Made by a program: the position numbers and the translations under genes
In this document: positions 39,075 through 47,982 of the stretch, piece after piece
Position numbering within the stretch: the first letter of the stretch is position 1
Layout: the number at the start of each line of letters is the position of its first letter
DNA from: Azonexaceae bacterium
GTDB taxonomy: Bacteria > Pseudomonadota > Gammaproteobacteria > Burkholderiales > Rhodocyclaceae
Direction: 5' to 3'
NCBI GenBank assembly: GCA_009469675.1
Contig: SSSZ01000111.1
Coordinates: 1-47,982, forward strand
DNA: 47,982 nt
Notes under the pieces: generated by a model
Told to the model about the DNA's origin: nothing
Database searches by the model: none
Seen by the model: only the letters and a program-made list of their open reading frames with translations

Positions 39075-39728
39075 ATGAACAATTTCTGTCTTGAAGTCTC
39101 AGGCGACTTCGCCTGTTTTACGCGTCCGGAGATGAAGGTCGAGCGCGTGTCTTACGACGTGATGACGCCCTCGGCGGCGCGGGCCGTGTTCGAGGCGATC
39201 CTTTGGAAGCCGGCAATTCGCTGGGAGGTGCGCAAGATCGAGGTCTTAAACCCGATCCGCTGGATCAGTGTGCGGCGTAACGAGGTGGCTTCCAAGGCCT
39301 CGGTGCGGAACGCCCAGGCGGCGATGGGGGCGGGCCGCGGCAATCTGGCGCTGTACGTCGAGGAGGACCGCCAGCAGCGGGCCGGGCTGTTTTTGCGCGA
39401 CGTGGCCTACCGCATCCATGCCGATCTCGTGCCGGTGGACGAGGATGCGCTCAAGAACCCGGCCAAGTATCGGGAAATGTTCCAGCGCCGGGCGGAAAAA
39501 GGGCAGTGCGTCAATCAGCCCTACCTCGGCTGCCGCGAGTTCGCCGCCCGGTTCCAACTGGCGGCAGCCGTGGCAAACGCCAAAGCGCCCATCGCCGAAA
39601 CCCGCGATCTCGGCTGGATGCTCTACGACATGGATTTTTCTGCCGCGGAAGACCCCAAACCGAAATTTTTCCGTGCCCAGATGCAATCCGGGGTCGTTGA
39701 TCTTTCTGCTGCGCAGGTGATGGGATGA
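39075..39728 (+). CDS. cas5c: Cas5c (Cas5d), crRNA-processing Cascade subunit
   Basis: In type I-C systems Cas5c replaces Cas6: it cuts the repeat at the base of the hairpin, leaving an 11-nt 5' handle that it then holds in Cascade. The 217-residue protein opens with FCLEVSGDFACFTRPEMKVE, continues with SYDVMTPSAARAVFEAILW and carries NPIRWISVRRNEVASKA, the Cas5d pattern. The ATG at 39075 with GAGGGG upstream was chosen over a longer open frame from 38976 because conservation begins there. The stop overlaps cas8c by four bases. Confidence 0.94.
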   Translation: MNNFCLEVSGDFACFTRPEMKVERVSYDVMTPSAARAVFEAILWKPAIRWEVRKIEVLNPIRWISVRRNEVASKASVRNAQAAMGAGRGNLALYVEEDRQQRAGLFLRDVAYRIHADLVPVDEDALKNPAKYREMFQRRAEKGQCVNQPYLGCREFAARFQLAAAVANAKAPIAETRDLGWMLYDMDFSAAEDPKPKFFRAQMQSGVVDLSAAQVMG

Positions 39729-41485
39729 TTCTGCAAGCCCTGTACGACTACTACCAGCGCAAGGCCGACGATCCCGATCCGGCCCGCCGCCTGCCGCGGT
39801 TCGGCTTCGAGGACAAGGAAATTCCCTTCGTCGTCGAGTTGACGGCGGAAGGCAAGCCCTTGGGTATTGCCGATACCCGCCAGCCCGACGGCAAGAAGAA
39901 GGTGGCGCGGCGCTATCTCGTGCCCAAGGGCGTCAAGCGTTCTTCCGGCGTGGCGGCCAATCTGCTGTGGGATACCGCCGAGTATGTCTTGGGCGTAGAC
40001 ACACGGGGCAAGCCGGAGCGCGTGGCCGAGCAGCACGCGGCTTTTCGTCAGCGCCTGCAGGATTTGCCGGAAGCAGCGCGGGCCGATGCGGGGTTGCGGG
40101 CCATCGAGGCGTTCTACGCTGCCGGGGGAAGCGCCTTGCTGGTCGATGACCCGAGCTGGCCGGAAATTCTCGAAACCAACCCCAATCTGACGTTCCGGCT
40201 TTACCCCGAGAGTGATTTGATCTGCCAGCGGCCCGCGGTGGCCGGTGGCTTCGGAATAGGGGATGAGGAGGGCGGTCGGGCCGCCGGTGGTATTTGTCTC
40301 GTCACCGGTGAGGCGGGCGAAATCGAGCGATTACACACCGCCGTCAAAGGCGTTTGGGGGGCGCAAAGCTCTGGTGCTTCGCTAGTATCGTTCAACCTGG
40401 ATGCCTTTACGTCTTTCAACAAGGCCCAGGGTGACAATGCGCCGGTGAGTTCAGCCGCTGCCTTTGCCTACACCACGGCGCTCAATCATCTGCTCGACCG
40501 CAATTCACGCCAGCGGTTGCAGGTGGGCGACGCCTCCACGGTTTTTTGGGCGCAAAAGGGCGGCGCGACGATCGAAGAGGGGTTCGGCGATGTCTTTGGC
40601 GAACCCGCCCATGACGATCCGGACGCCCGCACCGATCGTATCCGCAGCCTCCTGGGCGCCGTGCAAAGCGGCCAGTTCGACGGTGGGGAAGGGCAGGACA
40701 GGTTCTTCGTTCTCGGCCTGGCCCCCAATGCCGCCCGCCTCGCCGTGCGTTTCTGGCATGCCGGTACGGTTGGAGAAGTCGGCCGAAGGATCGGCGACTG
40801 GTTCGAGGATTTGCGCTTGGTTCGCGGGCCAAACGATGCGGAATTTCCCAGCCTGTTCCGGCTGCTGACGGCGTGCGCGGCGCAGCGCAAGGCCGATAAC
40901 GTGCCGCCCAACCTCGGTGGCGACATCATGCGCGCCGTGCTCTCCGGTGGCGTTTTCCCCATGAGTTGGTTCAACGCGGCGGTGCAGCGCTGCCGGGCCG
41001 AACAGAACGTCAATTACCTGCGCGCCGCCGCCATCAAGGCCTGCCTTAACCGGCTGGCGCGCCAATCCGATGCTTCCATCGCCATAAAGGAGTTCAGTTC
41101 CATGCTTGACCTTAACGATGTCCGCCCGGCCTATCGTCTGGGCCGCCTGTTCGCCGCCCTGGAAAAAATCCAGGAAGAAGCCAGCCCCAGCCTCAATGCT
41201 ACCATCCGCGAACGCTATTACGGCGCGGCTTCCAGTACCCCGGTCAGCGTGTTCACGACACTCCTGCGTCTCAAGCAGCACCACCTCGCCAAACTGAGCA
41301 ACCGTGGGCGGGCAGTCAATTTCGAGCGCTTGATCGGCGAAATCATGGGCGGGTTGAGCGATTTTCCCAAACATCTCAGCCTGCCGGAGCAGGGGCATTT
41401 CGCGTTGGGCTACTACCACCAGCGCCAGGACTTTTTCAGCAAATCCAGCCAATCCGACGAATCCACCCAGGGAGAATCCAAATGA
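39725..41485 (+). CDS. cas8c: Cas8c (Csd1), Cascade large subunit
   Basis: Cas8c reads the PAM and helps open the target DNA in type I-C Cascade. The 586-residue protein begins [18 protein letters not shown] and has the Csd1 features [17 protein letters not shown], then [20 protein letters not shown] in the centre and VFWAQKG. It overlaps cas5c and cas7c by ATGA, so the three effector genes form one coupled unit. The last 127 codons can be translated separately as Cas11c (see 41102). Confidence 0.95.
   Translation: MILQALYDYYQRKADDPDPARRLPRFGFEDKEIPFVVELTAEGKPLGIADTRQPDGKKKVARRYLVPKGVKRSSGVAANLLWDTAEYVLGVDTRGKPERVAEQHAAFRQRLQDLPEAARADAGLRAIEAFYAAGGSALLVDDPSWPEILETNPNLTFRLYPESDLICQRPAVAGGFGIGDEEGGRAAGGICLVTGEAGEIERLHTAVKGVWGAQSSGASLVSFNLDAFTSFNKAQGDNAPVSSAAAFAYTTALNHLLDRNSRQRLQVGDASTVFWAQKGGATIEEGFGDVFGEPAHDDPDARTDRIRSLLGAVQSGQFDGGEGQDRFFVLGLAPNAARLAVRFWHAGTVGEVGRRIGDWFEDLRLVRGPNDAEFPSLFRLLTACAAQRKADNVPPNLGGDIMRAVLSGGVFPMSWFNAAVQRCRAEQNVNYLRAAAIKACLNRLARQSDASIAIKEFSSMLDLNDVRPAYRLGRLFAALEKIQEEASPSLNATIRERYYGAASSTPVSVFTTLLRLKQHHLAKLSNRGRAVNFERLIGEIMGGLSDFPKHLSLPEQGHFALGYYHQRQDFFSKSSQSDESTQGESK
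41102..41485 (+). CDS. cas11c: Cas11c small subunit from an internal start within cas8c
   Basis: Inside cas8c, AAAGGAG lies nine bases ahead of an in-frame ATG at codon 460 ([20 protein letters not shown]). Translation from it yields a 127-residue, mostly helical protein ending at the cas8c stop. Type I-C systems are known to make Cas11c in this way, and the small subunit lines the Cascade belly and stabilises the R-loop. The spacing and strength of the internal ribosome site strongly suggest the same here. Confidence 0.8.
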   Translation: MLDLNDVRPAYRLGRLFAALEKIQEEASPSLNATIRERYYGAASSTPVSVFTTLLRLKQHHLAKLSNRGRAVNFERLIGEIMGGLSDFPKHLSLPEQGHFALGYYHQRQDFFSKSSQSDESTQGESK

Positions 41486-42363
41486 GCCTTTCCAACCGCT
41501 ACGATTTTGTTCTCGTTTTCGATGTCCGTGACGGCAACCCCAATGGCGACCCCGACGCCGGCAATCTGCCGCGCCTGGACGCCGAATCCGGCCACGGACT
41601 GGTAACCGATGTGTCGCTCAAGCGTAAGGTGCGCAATTTCGTCGGTCTCATCAAAGGTCAAACCCCCCCTTTCGACATTTATGTGAAGGAAAAGGCCATC
41701 CTCAACCAGACCCATGAGAAGGCTTACGTTGCTGTGGGGGCCGAGGAAGAATTGAAGGGCGACAAGAAGCGCAAGGGTAGCGGCGATACCGTGGACAAGG
41801 CGCGGCAATGGATGTGCGCCAATTTCTTCGATGTGCGGACCTTTGGCGCGGTGATGTCCACCGGGGTGAACTGCGGCCAAGTACGCGGCCCGGTGCAACT
41901 GACCTTCGCCCGCTCAGTCAATCCCATCGTCGCCCAGGAACATTCCATCACCCGCATGGCGGTGGCGACGGAAGCCGAGGCCGAGAAGCAGCAGGGGGAC
42001 AACCGAACCATGGGTCGCAAGCACACCGTGCCTTACGGCGTCTATGTCGCCCATGGGTTCGTTTCGTCCTTCCTTGCCAAACAGACCGGTTTTGGCGAGG
42101 CAGACCTGGAACTGCTCTGGCAGGCTCTGGAACACATGTTCGAGCATGACCGTTCGGCGGCGCGGGGCGAAATGGCGACTCGCGGTCTCTATATCTTCAA
42201 GCACGATTCCGAACTCGGCAACGCCCATGCCCATGCCCTGTTCGAGCGCATCAAGGTCGAGCGTAGGGCCGGTGTCGAGGTGGCGCGCAGCTTTGCCGAC
42301 TACGCCGTATCGGTAAATAAGGCCGGCTTGCCCGGCGGCGTCAGCTTGATCGAGCGTATCTGA
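41482..42363 (+). CDS. cas7c: Cas7c (Csd2), Cascade backbone subunit
   Basis: Cas7c forms the helical filament along the crRNA spacer. The 293-residue protein has the Csd2 start [20 protein letters not shown], then the [12 protein letters not shown] segment, [20 protein letters not shown], and [26 protein letters not shown] precedes the ATG, which overlaps the cas8c stop. In compact type I-C operons cas4 follows closely, but here 621 bases intervene, occupied by an antisense toxin-antitoxin module. Confidence 0.95.
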   Translation: MSLSNRYDFVLVFDVRDGNPNGDPDAGNLPRLDAESGHGLVTDVSLKRKVRNFVGLIKGQTPPFDIYVKEKAILNQTHEKAYVAVGAEEELKGDKKRKGSGDTVDKARQWMCANFFDVRTFGAVMSTGVNCGQVRGPVQLTFARSVNPIVAQEHSITRMAVATEAEAEKQQGDNRTMGRKHTVPYGVYVAHGFVSSFLAKQTGFGEADLELLWQALEHMFEHDRSAARGEMATRGLYIFKHDSELGNAHAHALFERIKVERRAGVEVARSFADYAVSVNKAGLPGGVSLIERI

Positions 42364-42374
42364 TCGGCTCAATC

Positions 42375-42672
42375 CTATCGCCGCCCCGCCCAATAGCCGG
42401 GGTGGCGGCGCTGGTGGGCTACGGCATGGATTGCGATGGTGTTGGCGGAAATGCGATAGATCAGGACGTAAGGAAAATGTTTGAACGAGAAGGTGCGCAG
42501 TCGTTTCGAGATGGCTTTCCCGATTTCGGGGTTATCGCTCGCTCAAGCGCTGGCGCGTATGGATTGCGTCCTGCAGGAATGCCTCGGCAACCCGGTCGCT
42601 GGCGTGTTCAGCGTAGTAGTCGACGGCGGCATTCAATTCTACCTGCGCCGACGCGAGAAATACGACCTTCAG
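42375..42672 (-). pseudogene. Frameshifted RelE/ParE-type toxin
   Basis: The first part, from a CTG at 42672 overlapping the antitoxin stop as CTGA, reads KVVFLASAQVELNAAVDYYA, then AEAFLQDAIHTRQRLSER, and stops at 42532-42534. The following frame continues as NPEIGKAISKRLRTFSFKHF, then PYVLIYRISANTIAIHAVAH and ends at 42375 with QRRHPGYWAGRR. Joined, these give one ordinary ParE-family toxin of about 97 residues, so a shift between about 42532 and 42550 broke the gene. The start codon is CTG, where coupled toxins usually have ATG, possibly a second lesion. Confidence 0.8.
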
Positions 42673-42911
42673 GCCACCGGGCGATTAACGATTCTGGCGC
42701 GTGCCAAGGTAATGGCTTCGTCGAAATCGATGGCCGCGGCCTTTTCCCGCTCGTACGCGTCGGCCCGGCGCTCGGCTTCTTCCACCCAGGCGGCGAGGAT
42801 CTCGTCGTCTTCCTCCAGGCTGAGCAGCAGACGCTCGGCCAGTTTGGTCCGTTCGCTCAAAGAAAATTGCAACGCGGCGGCTTCGATGTCTTCGAGAGGT
42901 GAATTGGTCAT
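42669..42911 (-). CDS. Addiction-module antitoxin (short, acidic) within the cas operon
   Basis: The 80-residue protein matches the short antitoxins paired with ParE-type toxins: QFSLSERTKLAERLLLSLEE then WVEEAERRADAYEREKAAAI. GGAGG sits seven bases ahead of the ATG at 42911. It appears intact while its toxin partner is frameshifted, as expected if the toxin was lost first. It is antisense to the cas genes, between cas7c and cas4, so the module could have split the operon into an effector half and an adaptation half. Confidence 0.85.
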   Translation of the reverse strand: MTNSPLEDIEAAALQFSLSERTKLAERLLLSLEEDDEILAAWVEEAERRADAYEREKAAAIDFDEAITLARARIVNRPVA

Positions 42912-42984
42912 GATGGAAACCTCCAGTAATGCTTGGGCAATGCTAAACGAAGCAAGTTGCCAAGGCTATCGGCAGAGCTGAATC

Positions 42985-43617
42985 ATGGCCGAAGAAGCGC
43001 CCGATCCTATTCCGCTATCAGCGCTTCAGCACTGGGCTTATTGTCCCCGTCAATGCGCCCTGATCCATGTCGAGCAGGTATTCGCCGAAAACATCTTCAC
43101 TCAACGGGGGCAGGCCTTGCACAAGCGGGTAGACGATCCGGGCTTCGAAATTCGGGGCGGCTTGCGGGTTGAGCGGGCGCTGCCGTTGTTCAGCGACCGC
43201 CTGGGCCTCGTCGGCAAAGCCGACGTGGTGGAATTTTTGCCCGACGGAACCCCCTATCCCGTCGAATACAAACATGGGTCGCGCCACAAGCGGCCGGATA
43301 TCGCGGCCTGCGACGACATCCAGCTTGCCGCCCAGGCCATTTGCCTGGAAGAAATGTTCCACCGCCCGGTCCCGGAGGGCGCCCTCTACTACGCCACCTC
43401 CCGCCGTCGGCGAATCGTCACCATTGACCTCGTCCTTCGCGAGAAGCTGGCGCTGGCCGTTGCGGCGGTGAAGGCCTTGCTCATCGGCGGCAACATGCCG
43501 CGACCCTTGAATGACGAGCGCTGCCAGGCCTGCTCCCTGGTCGATCTTTGCCAACCCCGAGCGCTCACCGCGGCCAAAGGACGGGAAACCGCACTGGCGG
43601 GCCTCTTCGATCCCTAA
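42985..43617 (+). CDS. cas4: Cas4 exonuclease
   Basis: Cas4 joins Cas1-Cas2 to choose PAM-flanked prespacers and trim their 3' ends. The 210-residue protein has the iron-sulfur cysteines C20 (AYCPRQCAL), C180, C183 and C189 (DERCQACSLVDLC) and the RecB-like nuclease residues H46, D80 (GKADVVEF), E94 and K96 (VEYKHG). It lies 621 bases after cas7c because of the antisense module and just upstream of cas1, separated by seven bases. Its ribosome site is weak, and a promoter between 42912 and 42984 may be needed for cas4-cas1-cas2. Confidence 0.95.
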   Translation: MAEEAPDPIPLSALQHWAYCPRQCALIHVEQVFAENIFTQRGQALHKRVDDPGFEIRGGLRVERALPLFSDRLGLVGKADVVEFLPDGTPYPVEYKHGSRHKRPDIAACDDIQLAAQAICLEEMFHRPVPEGALYYATSRRRRIVTIDLVLREKLALAVAAVKALLIGGNMPRPLNDERCQACSLVDLCQPRALTAAKGRETALAGLFDP

Positions 43618-43624
43618 TCCTGAT

Positions 43625-44653
43625 ATGCAAATCCTCAATACCCTCTACCTCACCACGCCGGAAAGCTACGTCCACCTGGACAACGATACCCTGCGGCTAG
43701 ATATCGAGCGCGAAACCCGCTTGCGGGTACCCCTCCACCACCTGGGGGCAGTCGTCTGCTTCGGGCACATTGCGGTCTCGCTGCCGCTCATGCATCGACT
43801 GGCGGACGAGGGCATTGCCCTTGTTCTCCTCGATGCCAACGGCCGCTTCAAGGCGAGGCTGGAAGGCGCCGTATCAGGCAACGTGTTGTTGCGCCAGGCG
43901 CAGCACCGGCTGGCTGGCGACCCGGCGTTTGCCTTGAACCTTGCCCGCAACTGCGTGGCCGGCAAAGTGCGCAACTGCCGCCACGTCTTGCAAAGAGGCG
44001 CCCGGGAGGCCAAAGGTGCCGACGACGAGGCCGTTCTTTCCCGTGGGGCTGACGATCTTGCCGCCACCTTGCGCGCCCTGCCCGGGGCCGGCGATCTCGA
44101 CACGCTGCGAGGTCTGGAGGGCGAGGCGGCACGGCAGTATTTCGGGGCCATCAATCGCCTGATCCGGCCCCCGGCCCGCCAAGGCTTTTATATGGACGGA
44201 CGTAGCCGGCGCCCGCCCCGGGATCGGGTCAATGCGCTGCTTTCGTTTTTGTACTCGCTGCTCATGACCGATTGCCGTTCGGCACTTGAAGCCGCCGGAC
44301 TCGATCCCCAGGTCGGTTTCCTGCATGCGGTGCGACCGGGGCGGCCCGCACTGGCCTTGGATCTCATGGAGGAGTTTCGCTTCTTTGCCGATCGCCTGGC
44401 ACTTTCGCTCATCAATCGCGGCCAGGTCGGCCCCGCTGACTTTGTCGAACGGGAAGGCGGCGCCGTCCTGCTCGAAGGCGATGCACGCAAGGCCGTACTG
44501 GTCGCCTACCAGGAACGCAAGCAGGAAAACCTCTCCCACCCGCTGCTTGCCGAGGCTGTTCCTTTCGGCCTCCTGCCCCATATCCAGGCACGGCTGATGG
44601 GGCGCGCTCTGCGAGGCGATACTGCGGAATATCTCCCTTTTTTGGTGCGCTGA
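43625..44653 (+). CDS. cas1: Cas1 integrase, type I-C
   Basis: Cas1 catalyses spacer integration at the leader-repeat junction. The 342-residue protein has the metal residues E165 ([11 protein letters not shown]), H234 (FLHAVRPGR) and D246 ([12 protein letters not shown]). The ATG at 43625, [19 protein letters not shown], is the family's usual start, though the frame is open upstream. It overlaps cas2 by one base (TGATG). The array shows a copying error that this enzyme would have made (spacer 10). Confidence 0.96.
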   Translation: MQILNTLYLTTPESYVHLDNDTLRLDIERETRLRVPLHHLGAVVCFGHIAVSLPLMHRLADEGIALVLLDANGRFKARLEGAVSGNVLLRQAQHRLAGDPAFALNLARNCVAGKVRNCRHVLQRGAREAKGADDEAVLSRGADDLAATLRALPGAGDLDTLRGLEGEAARQYFGAINRLIRPPARQGFYMDGRSRRPPRDRVNALLSFLYSLLMTDCRSALEAAGLDPQVGFLHAVRPGRPALALDLMEEFRFFADRLALSLINRGQVGPADFVEREGGAVLLEGDARKAVLVAYQERKQENLSHPLLAEAVPFGLLPHIQARLMGRALRGDTAEYLPFLVR

Positions 44654-44943
44654 TGCTGGTCATCGTGTGCTACGACGTCAATACCGAAACCCGCGAAGGG
44701 CGCCGCCGCTTGCGTCGCGTTGCCAGGCTCTGCGAAGGAATAGGCCAACGGGTACAGAAATCCGTTTTCGAATGCCAGATCGACCGCGCCCGCTTCGAGG
44801 CACTGGAGCGCGACCTGGTCGCAGAAATCAAGGCGGAAGAAGACAACCTGCGCTTTTATCGCATTGCCGAACTACGGGGCTACGAAGTGCGCGAACATGG
44901 CCGGTTCCGTGCCACCGATTTTGATGGGCCGCTGGTCCTCTGA
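44653..44943 (+). CDS. cas2: Cas2, type I-C
   Basis: Cas2 dimers bridge two Cas1 dimers in the integrase and set spacer length. The 96-residue protein has the ferredoxin-like pattern [20 protein letters not shown], then [20 protein letters not shown] and [16 protein letters not shown]. The ATG overlaps the cas1 stop. It is the last cas gene before the leader, so the array's young end should be the cas2 side. Confidence 0.95.
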   Translation: MLVIVCYDVNTETREGRRRLRRVARLCEGIGQRVQKSVFECQIDRARFEALERDLVAEIKAEEDNLRFYRIAELRGYEVREHGRFRATDFDGPLVL

Positions 44944-45124
44944 TTCGGCGCGAACCCCAAGCATCGGCGAAAACCCGTCAGGTTCGCGTTTGGCAAAAGC
45001 CACTGAAATAATTGATATTTATTGCGAGGCCTTTGCAGCAGTAAGATATCAACCGCCAACGGCAAGAGAGGTTCGCGCAACGCGACGATTTTGTGCCGTT
45101 ACTTCCGGTAGTTACGGAAGATGA
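44944..45124 (+). promoter_or_regulatory. CRISPR leader
   Basis: This 181-base, AT-richer stretch links cas2 to the first repeat and has no gene. An inverted pair, CGCGAACC (44949-44956) and GGTTCGCG (44981-44988), recurs as a third copy, GGTTCGCG, at 45070-45077. A hairpin CTTCCG/CGGAAG (45102-45120) ends five bases before repeat 1 and may mark the integration anchor. Transcription of the array should start here and run on the plus strand, but no single promoter is clear. Confidence 0.8.
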
Positions 45125-47982
45125 GCATCGCCCCCCGGAAACGGGGGGCGTGGGTTGAAACCTGATGTCGTACGTTCGATGGTTGCAGCGGAGCGGGCAG
45201 CGCCCCCCGGAAACGGGGGGCGTGGGTTGAAACTCGGCGTGATGACGCGCGGCGAAATGCTGGCGATGTAGCATCGCCCCCCGGAAACGGGGGGCGTGGG
45301 TTGAAACGGAATTGAAGCAGTCCTACTTCGCGCAGGCGTGCGCATCGCCCCCCGGAAACGGGGGGCGTGGGTTGAAACACCTTCACCGGCGCCCCGGACG
45401 GCACCTACACCGCGCATCGCCCCCCGGAAACGGGGGGCGTGGGTTGAAACTGCAGCTGATAGACGCCGGTCGAGACCAGTGCCATGCATCGCCCCCCGGA
45501 AACGGGGGGCGTGGGTTGAAACTCATGAGGTCGGCGGCGACGGCGTCGGCGATCATGGCATCGCCCCCCGGAAACGGGGGGCGTGGGTTGAAACGGCGAC
45601 TTCGTAGGGCGATGGGCGCCGGAAGACGAGCATCGCCCCCCGGAAACGGGGGGCGTGGGTTGAAACTCCCCGGCCAGCCAGGATAAAGCCGCCGTAGCCC
45701 TCGCATCGCCCCCCGGAAACGGGGGGCGTGGGTTGAAACCTGGCGGTTCGCAGGCTAATGCCGTTTCGCCAGAGCATCGCCCCCCGGAAACGGGGGGCGT
45801 GGGTTGAAACGAGATGCTCGTGTTGTCGGTAGTTTCTTCGGTCCGGTCGGCACGCGCATCGCCCCCCGGAAACGGGGGGCGTGGGTTGAAACGAGATGCT
45901 CGTCCTCGACGACGAGCAGATCGAAGGCATCGCCCCCCGGAAACGGGGGGCGTGGGTTGAAACTCGACGTACTTGATTGTCATGGCGTCACCTTGAGGCG
46001 CATCGCCCCCCGGAAACGGGGGGCGTGGGTTGAAACGACCACTTGCCCGACGAGGTGCCGTTTACCGCATCGCATCGCCCCCCGGAAACGGGGGGCGTGG
46101 GTTGAAACGAGCAGGGCATGGGGTCGGTATCCGGCAACGTCCTGCATCGCCCCCCGGAAACGGGGGGCGTGGGTTGAAACACCCACCCAGTAGGTGCCGG
46201 TCTGGCTGATCTGGCGGGCATCGCCCCCCGGAAACGGGGGGCGTGGGTTGAAACAGCTATATCATATAGGTACATTCGATGATGAAACCGGCATCGCCCC
46301 CCGGAAACGGGGGGCGTGGGTTGAAACGCCTGCTGCGTCCGCTCATCGGCCGCATCCTGAGGCATCGCCCCCCGGAAACGGGGGGCGTGGGTTGAAACCT
46401 AAGGATTCCATTCGTTTTTTCGCGTGTGGAGAAGCATCGCCCCCCGGAAACGGGGGGCGTGGGTTGAAACTAACTCCGCCTTACCTAACATCCGACAAGG
46501 AACAGCATCGCCCCCCGGAAACGGGGGGCGTGGGTTGAAACTTTATGCGGCAATCTTTTTCTTCGCCGGCGTGGGGCATCGCCCCCCGGAAACGGGGGGC
46601 GTGGGTTGAAACGGCGACTTTTCGGGGGGGGATACAACGTTGTCCATTGGCATCGCCCCCCGGAAACGGGGGGCGGGGGTTGAAACGAGATGTCCCAGTT
46701 CGCCACAGATTGCAGGATTCCGCATCGCCCCCCGGAAACGGGGGGCGTGGGTTGAAACATCGATATTCGCGGGATCCGAGACAAAATCAACGAGCATCGC
46801 CCCCCGGAAACGGGGGGCGTGGGTTGAAACTAAATCCGCCTTACCTAACATCCGACAAGGAACACGGCATCGCCCCCCGGAAACGGGGGGCGTGGGTTGA
46901 AACCACCCGTAAGCCCCGCCGCCGACGTCTGGGCAACCGCGCATCGCCCCCCGGAAACGGGGGGCGTGGGTTGAAACCGGTGGGAATGCACGACCGGCCC
47001 GGCTGGTTGTCGGCATCGCCCCCCGGAAACGGGGGGCGTGGGTTGAAACCTCATGGGCGGCGACGTTCTTGGGGTTGATACGGGCATCGCCCCCCGGAAA
47101 CGGGGGGCGTGGGTTGAAACTGGTCGGCGGCGCGGACGGCGGCGATCACCTCCGGCATCGCCCCCCGGAAACGGGGGGCGTGGGTTGAAACCTCATGGTG
47201 ACGCCCTTCCAGGTCACATCCTGGGGCATCGCCCCCCGGAAACGGGGGGCGTGGGTTGAAACGGCCTGGGTTACGGCTGGCATGGTTTTTCCTTCTGCAT
47301 CGCCCCCCGGAAACGGGGGGCGTGGGTTGAAACAAATAGAACTTGATGGTGTCTTCGCCTGATTGCATGGCATCGCCCCCCGGAAACGGGGGGCGTGGGT
47401 TGAAACTCGCGGGCGTAGAAGGTGCCCGCGCCATCGATGGCATCGCCCCCCGGAAACGGGGGGCGTGGGTTGAAACATGAAGGCGACGATGCGGGCCGGC
47501 GAGTCTTCCGACGCATCGCCCCCCGGAAACGGGGGGCGTGGGTTGAAACTGCCCCCCTTCCAGGACTTGACGCCTTCCGCGAAGGCATCGCCCCCCGGAA
47601 ACGGGGGGCGTGGGTTGAAACAAATATGAAGAGGATCTCGAAGAAGAGAGCTACACCGCATCGCCCCCCGGAAACGGGGGGCGTGGGTTGAAACTTGGTG
47701 GCTGGATCCCCATAGATCACCTGTAGTCGCATCGCCCCCCGGAAACGGGGGGCGTGGGTTGAAACCGGCGCAGCGGCGGTGGCGCGCAGGAATTCATAGC
47801 ATCGCCCCCCGGAAACGGGGGGCGTGGGTTGAAACACCACCGACGTGCTGGTCAACAACACCGGCACCGGCATCGCCCCCCGGAAACGGGGGGCGTGGGT
47901 TGAAACATCGCGCTGATGTTGAGGAATGCGCTGGTGCTCCAGGTGCATCGCCCCCCGGAAACGGGGGGCGTGGGTTGAAACA
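45125..47982 (+). CRISPR. Type I-C CRISPR array, 40 repeats in view, continues past the window
   Basis: The 37-nt repeat begins GCATCGCCCCCCGG and ends GCGTGGGTTGAAAC. CGCCCCCCG pairs with CGGGGGGCG over a GAAA tetraloop, leaving an 11-nt 3' tail that becomes the crRNA handle after Cas5c cutting. I count 40 repeats (first 45125-45161, last 47945-47981) and 39 complete spacers of 33-38 nt, except spacer 10 (45811-45855), which is 45 nt. Repeat 2 has G for T at position 4, and repeat 22 (46650) has G for T at position 27, the first handle base. Spacers 19 and 24 are near-identical. The GAAAC ends and adjacent cas2 place the leader on the left, so low-numbered spacers are youngest. Apparent ORFs in the array are repeat translations. 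Confidence 0.98.

Noticed and set aside
39072..39086. TTAATG at the cas5c start as an alternative target of the pseudo-spacer
   Set aside because: It matches six seed bases, but the adjacent bases are GGG, not a TTC PAM. The site at 38855 has the PAM and a better match.
42402..42981. Two plus-strand 166-codon frames between cas7c and cas4
   Set aside because: They are antisense shadows of the toxin-antitoxin module; the minus-strand products match known families and these do not.
45099..47948. Many long open frames in the CRISPR array
   Set aside because: They are translations of the repeat on both strands and repeat the same peptide every 24 or so residues.

Overview
The window is high-GC bacterial chromosome with dense operons, ATGA-type overlaps, one tRNA and ordinary sigma70-type promoters. 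Gene content (folD-purE-purK-sua5, a UvrD/PD-(D/E)XK DNA repair pair, PAS-rich GGDEF/EAL and hybrid kinase proteins, a YbfB/YjiJ-type transporter) suggests a betaproteobacterium, probably Rhodocyclales. That placement is inference; no 16S gene is present.

Positions 1-6300 hold two repeat elements, a radical-SAM-like protein that has lost its cluster motif, folD-purE, purK-sua5, tRNA-Ala(CGC) and an intact Phd/ParE-type toxin-antitoxin pair. Positions 6300-9360 hold a LysR regulator divergent from an MFS transporter and a carboxymuconolactone decarboxylase-like protein, then a 56-residue gene. Positions 9487-20564 hold signalling and metabolism: a periplasmic binding protein next to a hybrid histidine kinase, a long CoA-transferase, a PAS-GGDEF-EAL protein and a RidA protein. 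Positions 20868-34399 hold a small basic protein, a three-gene repair operon (NYN-LOTUS protein, AddB-like nuclease, AddA-like helicase-nuclease), a 941-residue exported coiled-coil protein and uvrA.

From about 34460 the window becomes a defence region. It starts with a decayed PIN toxin-antitoxin remnant, followed by a complete type I-C CRISPR-Cas locus: WYL regulator, cas3, cas5c, cas8c (with an internal cas11c start), cas7c, cas4, cas1, cas2, leader and an array. A second toxin-antitoxin module, with a frameshifted toxin, sits antisense between cas7c and cas4. The array has 40 repeats of 37 nt in view and runs off the window.

The most interesting signal is in the 390-base gap between cas3 and cas5c. 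The minus strand carries what looks like a complete one-repeat crRNA gene: an extended -10 promoter, a degenerate type I-C repeat, a 37-nt pseudo-spacer and a hairpin. The pseudo-spacer's first eight bases match, except position 6, a sequence preceded by a TTC PAM that overlaps the -10 box of the promoter reading into cas5c. This is the layout of crRNA-like regulators (CreR/CreA). The same promoter first reads a 50-codon membrane-protein ORF, so the locus could be a Cascade self-repressor, a CRISPR-guarding toxin-antitoxin (CreTA-like), or both. The array also records an off-register integration (spacer 10) and a probable re-acquisition against a seed-mutant target (spacers 19 and 24).
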